A DNA stretch of 64,000 nt from assembly GCF_963665675.1 (NCBI RefSeq), contig NZ_OY762425.1, positions 1-64,000 on the forward strand, read 5' to 3'. This DNA is from an uncultured Methanolobus sp. Lineage in GTDB: Archaea; Halobacteriota; Methanosarcinia; Methanosarcinales; Methanosarcinaceae. Shown here piece after piece: positions 53,095-62,281 of the stretch. Below the pieces are notes generated by a model. It did not search any database. It saw only the letters and a program-made list of their open reading frames with translations, and was not told the DNA's origin. Each line of letters opens with the position of its first letter. Position 1 is the stretch's first letter. A program made the translations under genes and the position numbers.

Positions 53095-56000
53095 TTATAT
53101 TTTATTTAAATCCGGGTCTAGGAGAGTAAACCAGAATGTAGCTCCATTTTCTGGCTTGCCGCTTGCTCCCACCTTACCACCATGGCGAAGAATAATTCTC
53201 TGCACTATTGCAAGACCAACGCCCGTCCCTTCAAATTCCTCAGCCTTATGGAGTCTCTGGAAAACACCAAACAGTTTGTTACAGTATCTCATATCAAATC
53301 CTGCTCCATTATCTTTTATGTAGTATGTAATTTCCTTATCTTCTTTGTGGCAACTTACATTTATTTCTGGTACGTTTTTCCCGGATGAGAACTTGACAGC
53401 ATTTGACAACAGATTAAATACAACCTGCTGGATCAGTATCTGATCGCCATAACAGTCATCAAGCTTCTCAACGTTGAATTTTATCTTTTCTCTGGAGGAA
53501 GGGGCAGTCACTTCATTAAAGACAGAACTCATCATATTGTTCATGTTTATTCTTGAGTTCCTGATATCTGTTCTCGCAAGTCTTGAGAATGCAAGTAATT
53601 CATCAATAAGTATGCTCATTTTGGATGCGTTGTTCTCAATTACAGAGCAGATCCTTTTTGCTTCATCATCCAGCCGGGAACCGTAATCCTCAACAAGTAT
53701 TTTAGAAAAACCATTAATTGCCCTCAGCGGTGCTCGCAGATCATGGGATATAGAATAACTGAATGCTTCAAGCTCTTTATTTGCAGTTATAAGCTGGGCT
53801 GTACGTTCCTCAACACGCTGTTCCAGTTCCTCATTAAGTCTTTGAAGTTCTTTTCGATGGCGTTTACGTTCGGTAATGTCGGTGACAATCACCTGTATAG
53901 CAACTTTGTTGTTATATGTCAAAGGCGAAGCGATAACTTCAACGTCCAGAGGAGTCCCATCAAAACGCAGGTAAACATCTTCTATCGGGTATAGTCCTTT
54001 CTCACCGCCAAGCATTCTTGGAATCCGCTGTTTTCCCTTTTCAAAATTCTCAGGAAGCATGATTGATTTTATATCTTTACCGACAATTTCATCCATAGAT
54101 CTGGCACCAAGCAGCCTGACTGCTGCAGGGTTTGCAAAAACGATCTTTTCATCTTGGTGAATAGCAATTCCTACCGGAGCTACTTCAAGGATATTGCGAT
54201 AGCGTTCTTCACTTTCATGTAGTTTATTCTCAGCGTTTTTACGCTCAGTAATATCCTGCAACGTACCTGTTACTTTGACTACTTTTCCATCTACCACTTT
54301 TGGTCTTCCACTTGTTCTGACCCATTTATGCCTGCCTTTTGCAGTTACAAATTCCAGTTCAAGGTCATAAGAAATTCCTTTTTCAGCAACATCATTGAAC
54401 GCTTTTTCGATTATTCCCCTGTATTCGTTCGGATAAAAAGACAAAGCATTTTCAGCGTTTATATTCTCAAAGTTCTTAAGTTCATGAATTCTGACTGCTT
54501 CTTCTGTCCATTCTGACTTACCGGATATCAGGTCAATTTGCCATCCGCCTATTTTAGCTATTTTCCCAACTTCACCCAGCAGTGCTTCATTTTCATGCAG
54601 TGTTTCTTCTGCTTCTTTTCTTTCTGTAATGTCATCTGAATAAACCAATGCTGCAAAAGGATGACCACGTTCATCCCTTACCGGCTGAATACTTGTTCTG
54701 TACCATTTTTTTTCTTTGTTGATAATTACATCTGTTTCCATTTTTATGCCGGAATTGCCTTTTATAACTCTTTTAATATCGGACATTATCATATCCGTTT
54801 CATCGACAGAAAAAAGGTCATGCACACACATTCCGATCATAGTCTCAGGTTCCATTCCAAAGTTTGCAGCAGCAATTTCATTGAGATACAGGTAGCAACC
54901 ATCCGGGTCAACCATGGAAATTGCAGCATCGGAGCTGCTTAAAAGACTGCGATATCTCTCTTCACTTTGTTTAAGGGCATCTTCTGCTTTTTTACGTTCG
55001 GTTATATCAATACCCATACTAATTACAAGCCTGTTTCCTTTGGAATCAAATCCAAGAGGGGCGGAACTGAATAACCATGTACGCTTATCACCATTTTTGG
55101 TTATAATTTCAAGTTCACCTTCATCTATTCTTGATTCAAGCTGGTACAACCTGTCTATAACTTCCCTGACGGCTTTTTTGTTTTCACCGTATGCCCGTTC
55201 AGTCCATTTTTCGATGGTTGGAATATCCTGATGTGAATATCCTGATATTTCTTCCCAGACATTGTTTATAAAAACAACAGAACCGTGTTCATCATGTATC
55301 ATTATAGGAACAGGGGCATTCTGGAGAGAAGCCCTGAACTTTCTCTCACTTTCTTTAATCTCTTCCTCCATTCTGTAGCTTTCAGTTACGTCCCTGAATA
55401 CTATCACAACACCAGTTATGTCTCCGTTTTCGTTCTTTATAGGAGCTCCGGAATCAGCAATATGATACTCATTTCTATTTTTCGATATCAATTTTGTATG
55501 ATTGGCCAGACCAACAGTTTTTCCGGTTTCCAGGACTTCTTTTACAGGGTTTTCCACTTTTACATATGTTTTTGCATTTACAATATTGAAAACCTGATTC
55601 AGATTTATGTTATATGCTTCACTCTCGCTCCATCCTGTAAGTTTCTCAGCTGTTGGATTCATGCTCACAACATTTCCATTCAGATCTGTAGAAATAACCG
55701 CATCACCAATGGATTTAAGAGTAATACGGAGCTTTTCCTCATTTTCAGAGAGAGCTTTGTCTATTTTTGTATGGGCAGTTCTGTCCCTGATAAAACAGAA
55801 AAATGAAGGTTCATCGGTTTCCAGATATGATATGCTGGCTTCTATATCCAGTATGTTGCCATCTTTTGCCCTGTGTTTTGTTTCAAAAAAGTCTTTGCCC
55901 TTTTTACGTATCTGCTGAATATGGTCTTCTATCTGCTTTGCAGTTTCCCTGGCTTCCAGATCGGATATTGTCATGCCCAGCAGCTCTTCACGGGTATATC

Positions 56001-56199
56001 CGCTAATGTCGCAGTAAGCACGGTTTACATCTGTGACTCTTCCTTCCAGATCGAAGTGTAAATAACCATCGATGGAGTTCTCTATTGCAATCCTGTAGAT
56101 GTTATCCTTAATGTGTATATGTCCGGTGTGAGCCTTACAAGCTGAAGAATCAGTATTTATTGTATTCTTTTTTATCGAATCAGATAAATGATCATCCAT
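53095..56199 (-). CDS. six-PAS sensor histidine kinase
   Basis: The 1034-residue soluble kinase has six PAS/PAC modules in a row (about 30-775), each closed by an ITERK-type linker, a coiled stretch (EELEQRVEERTAQLITANKE), HisKA with His819 in SISHDLRAPLRAING, and HATPase (N-box NLLSNAVKFSS, KDNGAGFD, GTGVGLAIV). There is no receiver domain or transmembrane segment. The His-Asp-Leu-Arg-Ala type box resembles phytochrome-like archaeal kinases. No response regulator adjoins, so it probably acts on an unlinked partner. Confidence 0.93.
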   Translation of the reverse strand: MDDHLSDSIKKNTINTDSSACKAHTGHIHIKDNIYRIAIENSIDGYLHFDLEGRVTDVNRAYCDISGYTREELLGMTISDLEARETAKQIEDHIQQIRKKGKDFFETKHRAKDGNILDIEASISYLETDEPSFFCFIRDRTAHTKIDKALSENEEKLRITLKSIGDAVISTDLNGNVVSMNPTAEKLTGWSESEAYNINLNQVFNIVNAKTYVKVENPVKEVLETGKTVGLANHTKLISKNRNEYHIADSGAPIKNENGDITGVVIVFRDVTESYRMEEEIKESERKFRASLQNAPVPIMIHDEHGSVVFINNVWEEISGYSHQDIPTIEKWTERAYGENKKAVREVIDRLYQLESRIDEGELEIITKNGDKRTWLFSSAPLGFDSKGNRLVISMGIDITERKKAEDALKQSEERYRSLLSSSDAAISMVDPDGCYLYLNEIAAANFGMEPETMIGMCVHDLFSVDETDMIMSDIKRVIKGNSGIKMETDVIINKEKKWYRTSIQPVRDERGHPFAALVYSDDITERKEAEETLHENEALLGEVGKIAKIGGWQIDLISGKSEWTEEAVRIHELKNFENINAENALSFYPNEYRGIIEKAFNDVAEKGISYDLELEFVTAKGRHKWVRTSGRPKVVDGKVVKVTGTLQDITERKNAENKLHESEERYRNILEVAPVGIAIHQDEKIVFANPAAVRLLGARSMDEIVGKDIKSIMLPENFEKGKQRIPRMLGGEKGLYPIEDVYLRFDGTPLDVEVIASPLTYNNKVAIQVIVTDITERKRHRKELQRLNEELEQRVEERTAQLITANKELEAFSYSISHDLRAPLRAINGFSKILVEDYGSRLDDEAKRICSVIENNASKMSILIDELLAFSRLARTDIRNSRINMNNMMSSVFNEVTAPSSREKIKFNVEKLDDCYGDQILIQQVVFNLLSNAVKFSSGKNVPEINVSCHKEDKEITYYIKDNGAGFDMRYCNKLFGVFQRLHKAEEFEGTGVGLAIVQRIILRHGGKVGASGKPENGATFWFTLLDPDLNKI

Positions 56200-56408
56200 G
56201 TATACCCCAACCCATTGACAAATAATTTGCTTTTAGTAAACCCACTGTAAAATTTTATTCATTTTAATAATTAATTAAACTTTCGGAGGAGGTTAATTTT
56301 TTGTGTAGCTACAAACAGTAAAATAGACATGTGACATGTTTTTCAATAACTCCTTTTTGTGGATGAATTTTTTGTGAGTGATTATACTATTTGCTTGCCA
56401 AAAAGTAG

Positions 56409-56681
56409 ATGAACGTGAATGTCATAGATTTGTATACTTATTCTGGTGATCGTATGATCCTTATTCAAAGAAGATATCAGGATGTCGCTGACGAGATCGA
56501 TGAAAAAGATATTGACCGTGTTAAGCTGAACCTTGGCATAACAAGGAAAGTCTGCTGCGGTGGCAGGGAAAAGAAGGATTATGACCTCGGCTGGATCGAG
56601 AATCCAAAGGACATGAAGATCACGACTGTAAAGGATTATGAAATAAAAGACAGGGTGCTTGAGGTATGGATTGAGCCTTAA
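56409..56681 (+). CDS. conserved hypothetical protein (90 aa)
   Basis: A small soluble protein: MNVNVIDLYTYSGDRMILIQ, then KLNLGITRKVCCGGREKKDY and a beta C-terminus. The CCGG motif might bind metal. An alternative start at ATG 56454 has a good GGTGATC immediately upstream and would give 75 residues. I do not recognise the family. Confidence 0.65.
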   Translation: MNVNVIDLYTYSGDRMILIQRRYQDVADEIDEKDIDRVKLNLGITRKVCCGGREKKDYDLGWIENPKDMKITTVKDYEIKDRVLEVWIEP

Positions 56682-56722
56682 CTTTTTTCCTATTCAATTT
56701 TCAGTTGGAACCTACCTGTATG

Positions 56723-57001
56723 TTAACTTACAAAATTGAATGCAATTGCAATTGTTGTACCTGCAATAAAACCCATCGTCCCATAAAATATTGGTACAAA
56801 CATGTACATGAGTAGCGTAATTGCCATTTCAGTTCTGGTAACTGCTATCATAAGTCCGAATCTGCTGCCATTCTCTATTAAAAATGGTGTTATTGCCAGG
56901 GTCAATAGTGCGTAAAAGAGGAAACTTATAATTCCTGAGTAAAGTGCAACTATTTTACCCAACGACAGAGGATTAACCTTCTTAACACGCATAGTTGGCA
57001 T
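56723..57001 (-). CDS. small membrane protein, member of a local paralogue group
   Basis: About 92 residues from the ATG at 57001 (MPTMRVKKVNPLSLGKIVAL); a longer start at 57040 has no clear site. Two or three transmembrane helices. The N-terminal pattern [KR][IV]xxLSLGK[IV] recurs in the genes at 57551 and 59159 and in a decayed copy at 57252. This member lacks the C-terminal GGLE motif. DUF3566-like topology; function unknown. Confidence 0.65.
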   Translation of the reverse strand: MPTMRVKKVNPLSLGKIVALYSGIISFLFYALLTLAITPFLIENGSRFGLMIAVTRTEMAITLLMYMFVPIFYGTMGFIAGTTIAIAFNFVS

Positions 57002-57251
57002 ATTTCCTGCCCCATTTTCAGATTGTTTCAAGTGAAGCAAATGCTGTTTTTCTAGATTTCCTGGTTCTCTTCAACATCGTGTGGGTAATTTTAACAACAA
57101 TGTCTTATTGCCAATAGAAAATGGGTGATTCTCCACATGATAAATACAAGCTGAGATTTTATGAATCCCTGTCATGTGACACTATCCATTCTTATATCCC
57201 GGATATGAGCCGTAAATTTGGAACAGATTTCCAATGTAATCCCTTTCAAAT

Positions 57252-57481
57252 TTACCCACTCGATGCTGTGGAGATCCGATTTTCTATTTCCATTTCCAGT
57301 CCACCAATGTATCCGCTTGCAGTATTGAATATAATTGCAGCAATAAGACCTGTGATCAAACCAATGTTACCATGAGTAATATCCAGAAAAGTCCAAAAAA
57401 GAAACCCGATACTCCTGCGACAAGTGCGATGACTTTTCCAAGAGATAATACATTTACTTTTGTGATGATAACATTTGTCAT
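57252..57481 (-). pseudogene. decayed paralogue of the small membrane proteins
   Basis: It starts MTNVIITKVNVLSLGKVIAL, hits a stop after WILLMVTLV, and resumes in another frame as GLITGLIAAIIFNTASGYIG then GLEMEIEN. The middle helix is missing, so an internal deletion has shifted the frame. Confidence 0.75.
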
Positions 57482-57550
57482 TTTTGTGTATAAAGGTAAT
57501 ATGAAAAAAATGTTTTAAAGTAAGTCCGGATTAAATGTTCGTAAAAGTTT

Positions 57551-57844
57551 TCAGTCTAACTCTATCTCCAGTCCTCCGGTAAACCCGGTCACAGCGTTGT
57601 ATATCAGTGCCGTTATTATTCCTGATATAAGTCCCAGAACTCCATAGAATATCGGTAGTGTTATTATTGATCCTACTCCGAACAACAATCCTGCAAGTGC
57701 TCCTTCATTACCCATAAGTGACCCCATCATTAGTGACATCAGGGTCATCAAAGCCCCCAGGATGAGCCCCATTATTCCGTAAACTGCACCAAATATTTTT
57801 CCAAGGGATAGTACCCCTATTTTGTTAATGTACTGTGTTGCCAT
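57551..57844 (-). CDS. small membrane protein, paralogue of 59159
   Basis: The 97 residues comprise a short basic N-terminus (MATQYINKIGVLSLGKIFGA), two or three long hydrophobic helices and the ending NAVTGFTGGLEIELD. GGAG upstream of the ATG. Same family as 59159-59446. Function unknown. Confidence 0.75.
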   Translation of the reverse strand: MATQYINKIGVLSLGKIFGAVYGIMGLILGALMTLMSLMMGSLMGNEGALAGLLFGVGSIITLPIFYGVLGLISGIITALIYNAVTGFTGGLEIELD

Positions 57845-58075
57845 AAAACAAACTCCTTAACAGTATTGTAGAATATATTGGATCTACATAAAAAGATAAG
57901 CAAAATGATTTTTGTAGGAATTGTAACTTATTTAGTTCTATTTATTTCCAAGATGAACTATCCGTCTGTCAAAGGTACACAATAAGAAGTCTTAAATATT
58001 ATAACATCAGTAAATGCCTTCCGGATATATGCCAGTTACAGGCATAACTTAAAAATAGATTTAAGGAGACCTGCC

Positions 58076-58384
58076 ATGCAAAAACCAGAAACTCATATAT
58101 TTATTTGCGCAAGTACAAGACTAAACGGAATAGTAAAGGGCTCATGCCAGAACAAATCATCGCATAATCTGGTAGCAATGTTTAGCGAAGAGGTAATGGA
58201 CAGAGACCTGGAAGGTGAAGTGATGGTCACTGCCACCGGATGTGTAGGTCTTTGCGAAAAAGGACCTGTAGTAATGATCTATCCCCAGCAGATATGGTAT
58301 GGCGAGGTAACTGAAGATGATATCGAAGACATACTTGATGCAATAGAGGAAGGCGAGGTCGTAGACAGATTAGCCATATCATGA
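58076..58384 (+). CDS. thioredoxin-like [2Fe-2S] ferredoxin
   Basis: The 102-residue protein has the four-Cys pattern of thioredoxin-like ferredoxins and NuoE: Cys11 (FICAS), Cys24 (GSCQ), and CVGLC (about 56-60) in ATGCVGLCEKGP, followed by VVMIYPQQIWYGEVTEDDI. It should carry electrons in the cytosol. AAGGAGACC precedes the ATG. No obvious partner oxidoreductase is adjacent. Confidence 0.9.
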   Translation: MQKPETHIFICASTRLNGIVKGSCQNKSSHNLVAMFSEEVMDRDLEGEVMVTATGCVGLCEKGPVVMIYPQQIWYGEVTEDDIEDILDAIEEGEVVDRLAIS

Positions 58385-58490
58385 AAATAAATACGATTTT
58401 TTAAAGCGAGTTGTTCAATTTTATTGAATTACTCACTTCATATTTATATAGGTCGATACTAATTATTCTAAAAGTAGTAAACCAGTAAAA

Positions 58491-58622
58491 CTAATCGTAT
58501 ATCATATCAGCGCTGGTCATACATCCGCAGTTGGAACAATAATAAATGACGTTCATTCCTAGCCTCTGCTTCTTTAGCATGTTCTTACACTTCTTGCAGG
58601 ATTTTCCTGTCTGGTTTTCCAT
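58491..58622 (-). CDS. zinc-ribbon small protein (43 aa)
   Basis: It reads MENQTGKSCKKCKNMLKKQR then a YYCSNCGCM ribbon, with four Cys forming a CxxC...CxxC zinc site. It starts at the base after the stop of the zinc-ribbon gene at 58623, whose last codons (GGAGGA) provide its ribosome site. The two are clearly an operon. Confidence 0.75.
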   Translation of the reverse strand: MENQTGKSCKKCKNMLKKQRLGMNVIYYCSNCGCMTSADMIYD

Positions 58623-58787
58623 TCAGAGTCCTCCTTCACTAAGTACAGCTTCTTCGAACAACATTATTGAGTCCATTCTTGCAGTGTTTTCTCTTGTCCA
58701 GTAGCCGCATGTTTCACAGACCATTATACCATTTGGTAATCTGTGAAAATCCCCATGGCATTCCGGACACTTTTTTAAAGATCCCAT
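58623..58787 (-). CDS. zinc-ribbon small protein (54 aa)
   Basis: It reads MGSLKKCPECHGDFHRLPNG then VCETCGYW, a classical CPxC...CxxC zinc ribbon, with an acidic helical tail. GGAG lies 8 bases before ATG 58787. It may bind nucleic acid or a protein partner; function unknown. First gene of a two-gene unit with 58491. Confidence 0.78.
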   Translation of the reverse strand: MGSLKKCPECHGDFHRLPNGIMVCETCGYWTRENTARMDSIMLFEEAVLSEGGL

Positions 58788-59158
58788 TTTTTAACTCCTT
58801 TATCTTCCCGTTACTGTAGTTTTGCAGTTAGAGACACATCGCTAGTACAATGTATCAATAACTCTTCTCTCACAGGCCAAGACATTCCCATTTCTTTGCC
58901 TGATCTTAAATTAGAGCCAGATGGCTCAATTCCCACTTGCCAGTATATTTGTGTTACTAGTATTTAAAAGAATCTAAATAAAATTAGTATTATATTTGAG
59001 GATTTCTAATTAGCTCTGAAATTCCCCATTCTAATTAGACATATTATTTTCAGTAAAATCTTCCTACGTCCTGCACGGTCATTGATACGATTCTTTTCAC
59101 AGCCTTCAATGTTAAGTTGAATATAACAAAAAGATAAAAATAGCTCTTAACTGACCAT
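58788..59158. other. intergenic region holding an IS right-end relic
   Basis: Apart from the IS end at 58998-59060 there is AT-rich sequence and TATTTAAAAGAATC near 58962, a possible promoter for the zinc-ribbon operon. No gene seen. Confidence 0.5.
58998..59060 (-). repeat. solo right end of the 35606-36889 IS family
   Basis: On the minus strand, TACTGAAAATAATATGTCTA then ATTAGAATGG and GCTAATTAGAAATCCTC match the last bases of that IS, including the final transposase codons and the right inverted repeat. The rest of the element is absent. Confidence 0.75.
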
Positions 59159-59446
59159 TTATTGGATCTCGACTTCCAGACCACCGACGAAACCGATTGC
59201 TGTGTTGTATATAAGAGCGGTTACCACTCCTGAACAGAAACCAAAAATTCCATATAATATTGGTAGTGCAATAATTGCACCTATTCCGAAAAACACCCCA
59301 AAGAACATTCCAAATAATCCTCCACCTCCCCCTAAGGCTGCTAATGTCGTGAATGCTCCTACTATGAGTCCGAAAATTGCAGAAGCTGCCGCAGATACCA
59401 TTCCGAGTGAAAATACTCCGATTCTAGTAATATATTGTTTTGCCAT
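59159..59446 (-). CDS. small membrane protein, paralogue of 57551
   Basis: The 95 residues from the ATG at 59446 (MAKQYITRIGVFSLGMVSAA) include Gly-rich helices (LAALGGGGGLFGMFFGVFFG) and the ending NTAIGFVGGLEVEIQ. The start follows GGATGGAT and aligns with the paralogue's MATQYINKIG. Glycine-zipper-like helices suggest self-association in the membrane. Confidence 0.75.
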   Translation of the reverse strand: MAKQYITRIGVFSLGMVSAAASAIFGLIVGAFTTLAALGGGGGLFGMFFGVFFGIGAIIALPILYGIFGFCSGVVTALIYNTAIGFVGGLEVEIQ

Positions 59447-59683
59447 AAAATCCATCCAATTAATATTATTTTTAGATGTGCAATTATTATATAAATATAT
59501 TTGTGTTTTTCTTTTTATTTATTAATAAGTCGCCATTTAGATGTATGGATGAATATATGGCAGGTTTTACTGAAGAAATTGAAGGGAACGAAACTAAAAA
59601 ACAACACAATAGGCTGAATATATTGTCTCCTCCTCTCTCCATAAAGTTAAAAAAGACCAGGGAGTGGATTTCCAGTCGTTCGG

Positions 59684-62098
59684 TCACTTACTCTCTTTTA
59701 TCCCCTTCTCAACCTCCACCACCTTCAGCGCGATCTTCATCACAGAATCCGGGTTCAGTGAAATAGAATCAATACCTTCCTTCACCAAGAACTCCGCAAA
59801 CTCCGGGAAATCGCTTGGAGCCTGGCCACAGAGACCACTGTGCTTATTGTTTCGCTTTGCGCCCTGCACAGCCATTGACACAATTTTCTTCACAGCCTCG
59901 TCCCGTTCATCGAAAGAGGAAGCAAGGATCTCAGAATCTCTGTCAACGCCGAGTGTCAGTTGAGTGAGGTCGTTTGATCCAATAGAGAAACCATCGAAGT
60001 ACTGGCTGAACTCGTCTATCAGCAGTACATTGCTTGGGATCTCGGTCATCATGTAGACCTGAAGGCCGTTCTCTCCCCTGACAAGACCATTCTTTTTCAT
60101 CTCCTCCAGCACCTTTTCAGCTTCCTCGATGCGACGGCAGAACGGGATCATAAGGATCAGGTTTGTCAGTCCCATCACATCTCTCACTTTTTTCATGGCT
60201 TTGCACTCAAGAGCAAAGCCCTCACGGTAGCGTTTATCGTAATAACGTGAAGCACCTCTGAATCCCAGCATAGGGTTGTTCTCTTCAAACTCAAAGTACT
60301 CTCCACCAATCAGGCTTGCATACTCATTGGACTTGAAATCACTCATACGCACGACCACAGGCTTCGGGTAGAATGCTGCTGCAATTGTCCCTACACCCTG
60401 GGCAAGTTTCCCAACGAAAAAATCAGCTTTATTCTCATATCTGCCGGTCAGTTTGTCAATCTCCTCCAACACATCCTCATCCTCAACCTTCTCAGGGTGG
60501 ATAAGCGCCATGGGATGCACCTTGATGTAGCTTGTGATGATAAATTCAAGTCTTGCAAGCCCTATACCGTCATTCGGTATCATTGACAGGGCAAAAGCTT
60601 CCTCGGGGTTTCCGAGATTCATCATGATTTCGGTCTTTGTTTTCTCAATCCCTTCCAGTTCAACAATTTCAGTATGGAACGATAAGGTTCCTTCATACAC
60701 CCTGCCTGCATCCCCTTCTGCACAGCTCACCGTTACATCCATACCATTTTCCAGTATCTCCGTGGCATTCTCAGCACCCACAACCGCCGGAATACCAAGT
60801 TCTCGGCTCACAATAGCAGCATGACATGTCCTACCACCCTTGTTTGTAATAATAGCAGCAGCCCTCTTCATAACAGGTTCCCAGTCAGGAGTTGTTGTGT
60901 CTGCCACAAGAACCTCCCCTGTGTTAAATTCGTTCAACTGAGAAACATCAGGAATAACATGCACTTTCCCGGTTGCTATTTTCGCTCCCACACTCCTTCC
61001 AGTAACAATGACACCTGAGGTATCATCCAGATAATAGGTCTCAAGAACATCCTTTCGCTTCAGGGATTGTACCGTTTCCGGTCTTGCCTGGACTATGAAC
61101 AGCTCACCTGTCTCGCCGTCCTTTGCCCACTCAATGTCCATTGGGACGTGTTTTTCTCTTTTCTGCGAGTAGTGCTCTTCAATGGTCACTGCAAAATTTG
61201 CCAGTTGCAGCACCTCATCATCACTGATGCAATACTGCTTCCTCTCAGCCTCAGGGACATCGACATTACGTGTAAGCACGCGGGAATCTCCACGCCCGTA
61301 TATCATCTTAATCTCTTTACTTCCCTTCTGCTTTTTGATAATTGGTTTAAAATTCGCATTCAGTGTAGGTTTGAAAACATAGAACTCATCAGGATTTACA
61401 AGTCCCTGTACAACATTCTCACCAAGACCGTATGCTCCGGTAATAAATACAACATTCTCAAAACCGGTTTCAGTATCAATTGTGAAAATAACTCCACTTG
61501 ATGCAAGGTCTGAGCGAACCATTTTCATAACACCAATGGAAAGTCCAACTGCAAAGTGGTCAAAACCGTTATTCACCCTATAGGAAATTGCCCTGTCAGT
61601 GAAAAGTGATGCAAAACACCTGTTGCAGGCATCTTTTAGTGAATGGTAACCGTGAATGTTCAGGTATGTCTCCTGCTGTCCCGCAAAAGATGCATTCGGA
61701 AGATCCTCGGCAGTTGCAGAACTACGGACTGCAACGTCAGTATCCTCTCCGTACTGTTCACAGAGTTTATCGTAAGCCGCTTTAACTTCATCCCACAGAC
61801 CATCTGGAATTCCTGCATCAAGTATTAGATTCCTTGCTTTCTTTCCTCTTTTAGCAAGGTCAGTGACATCATCAATATCGAGTCCTTCAAGCGTCTTTTT
61901 CAGATCATCAACTATTTCTGCTGACTCTAAAACATGCCAGTAGGCATCTGCAGTTATGGCAAAGCCATTTGGAATTTTGATATCCTTGTTTGTAAGCTCC
62001 CTGTACATTTCTCCAAGAGAGGCGTTCTTGCCTCCGACCAGAGGTACGTCGTCAATACTAATTGCTTCAAACCAGCTAACGTATTTGCTGCCTGTCAT
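59684..62098 (-). CDS. ppsA: phosphoenolpyruvate synthase
   Basis: The 804-residue enzyme makes PEP from pyruvate and ATP for gluconeogenesis. Domains in order: ATP-grasp nucleotide binding (about 1-345, GGKNASLGEMYREL, RSSATAEDLPNASFAGQQET), the swivelling phosphohistidine domain (about 370-460, His in GGRTCHAAIVSRELGIPAVV), and a PEP-utilising TIM barrel (about 480-795, MTEIPSNV, GSNDLTQLTLGVDRDS, catalytic Cys in KHSGLCGQAPSDFPEF). Length fits the family. 59447-59683 carries no gene I can support. Confidence 0.96.
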   Translation of the reverse strand: MTGSKYVSWFEAISIDDVPLVGGKNASLGEMYRELTNKDIKIPNGFAITADAYWHVLESAEIVDDLKKTLEGLDIDDVTDLAKRGKKARNLILDAGIPDGLWDEVKAAYDKLCEQYGEDTDVAVRSSATAEDLPNASFAGQQETYLNIHGYHSLKDACNRCFASLFTDRAISYRVNNGFDHFAVGLSIGVMKMVRSDLASSGVIFTIDTETGFENVVFITGAYGLGENVVQGLVNPDEFYVFKPTLNANFKPIIKKQKGSKEIKMIYGRGDSRVLTRNVDVPEAERKQYCISDDEVLQLANFAVTIEEHYSQKREKHVPMDIEWAKDGETGELFIVQARPETVQSLKRKDVLETYYLDDTSGVIVTGRSVGAKIATGKVHVIPDVSQLNEFNTGEVLVADTTTPDWEPVMKRAAAIITNKGGRTCHAAIVSRELGIPAVVGAENATEILENGMDVTVSCAEGDAGRVYEGTLSFHTEIVELEGIEKTKTEIMMNLGNPEEAFALSMIPNDGIGLARLEFIITSYIKVHPMALIHPEKVEDEDVLEEIDKLTGRYENKADFFVGKLAQGVGTIAAAFYPKPVVVRMSDFKSNEYASLIGGEYFEFEENNPMLGFRGASRYYDKRYREGFALECKAMKKVRDVMGLTNLILMIPFCRRIEEAEKVLEEMKKNGLVRGENGLQVYMMTEIPSNVLLIDEFSQYFDGFSIGSNDLTQLTLGVDRDSEILASSFDERDEAVKKIVSMAVQGAKRNNKHSGLCGQAPSDFPEFAEFLVKEGIDSISLNPDSVMKIALKVVEVEKGIKESK

Positions 62099-62281
62099 TT
62101 TATTCCCACTCTGTTCCTAATTTTCTTTAGATGTAGGTACTATTGTCTTTGAACACTATTATTGTTTGTGGAAGACATTGATTAAAACCAGATTTACCCG
62201 GGTTATACAACAATACTATAAACCAGAGTACCAATTGAAGTGCAAAACACATTGAATAAATATCACATTCAGGAGCATACA

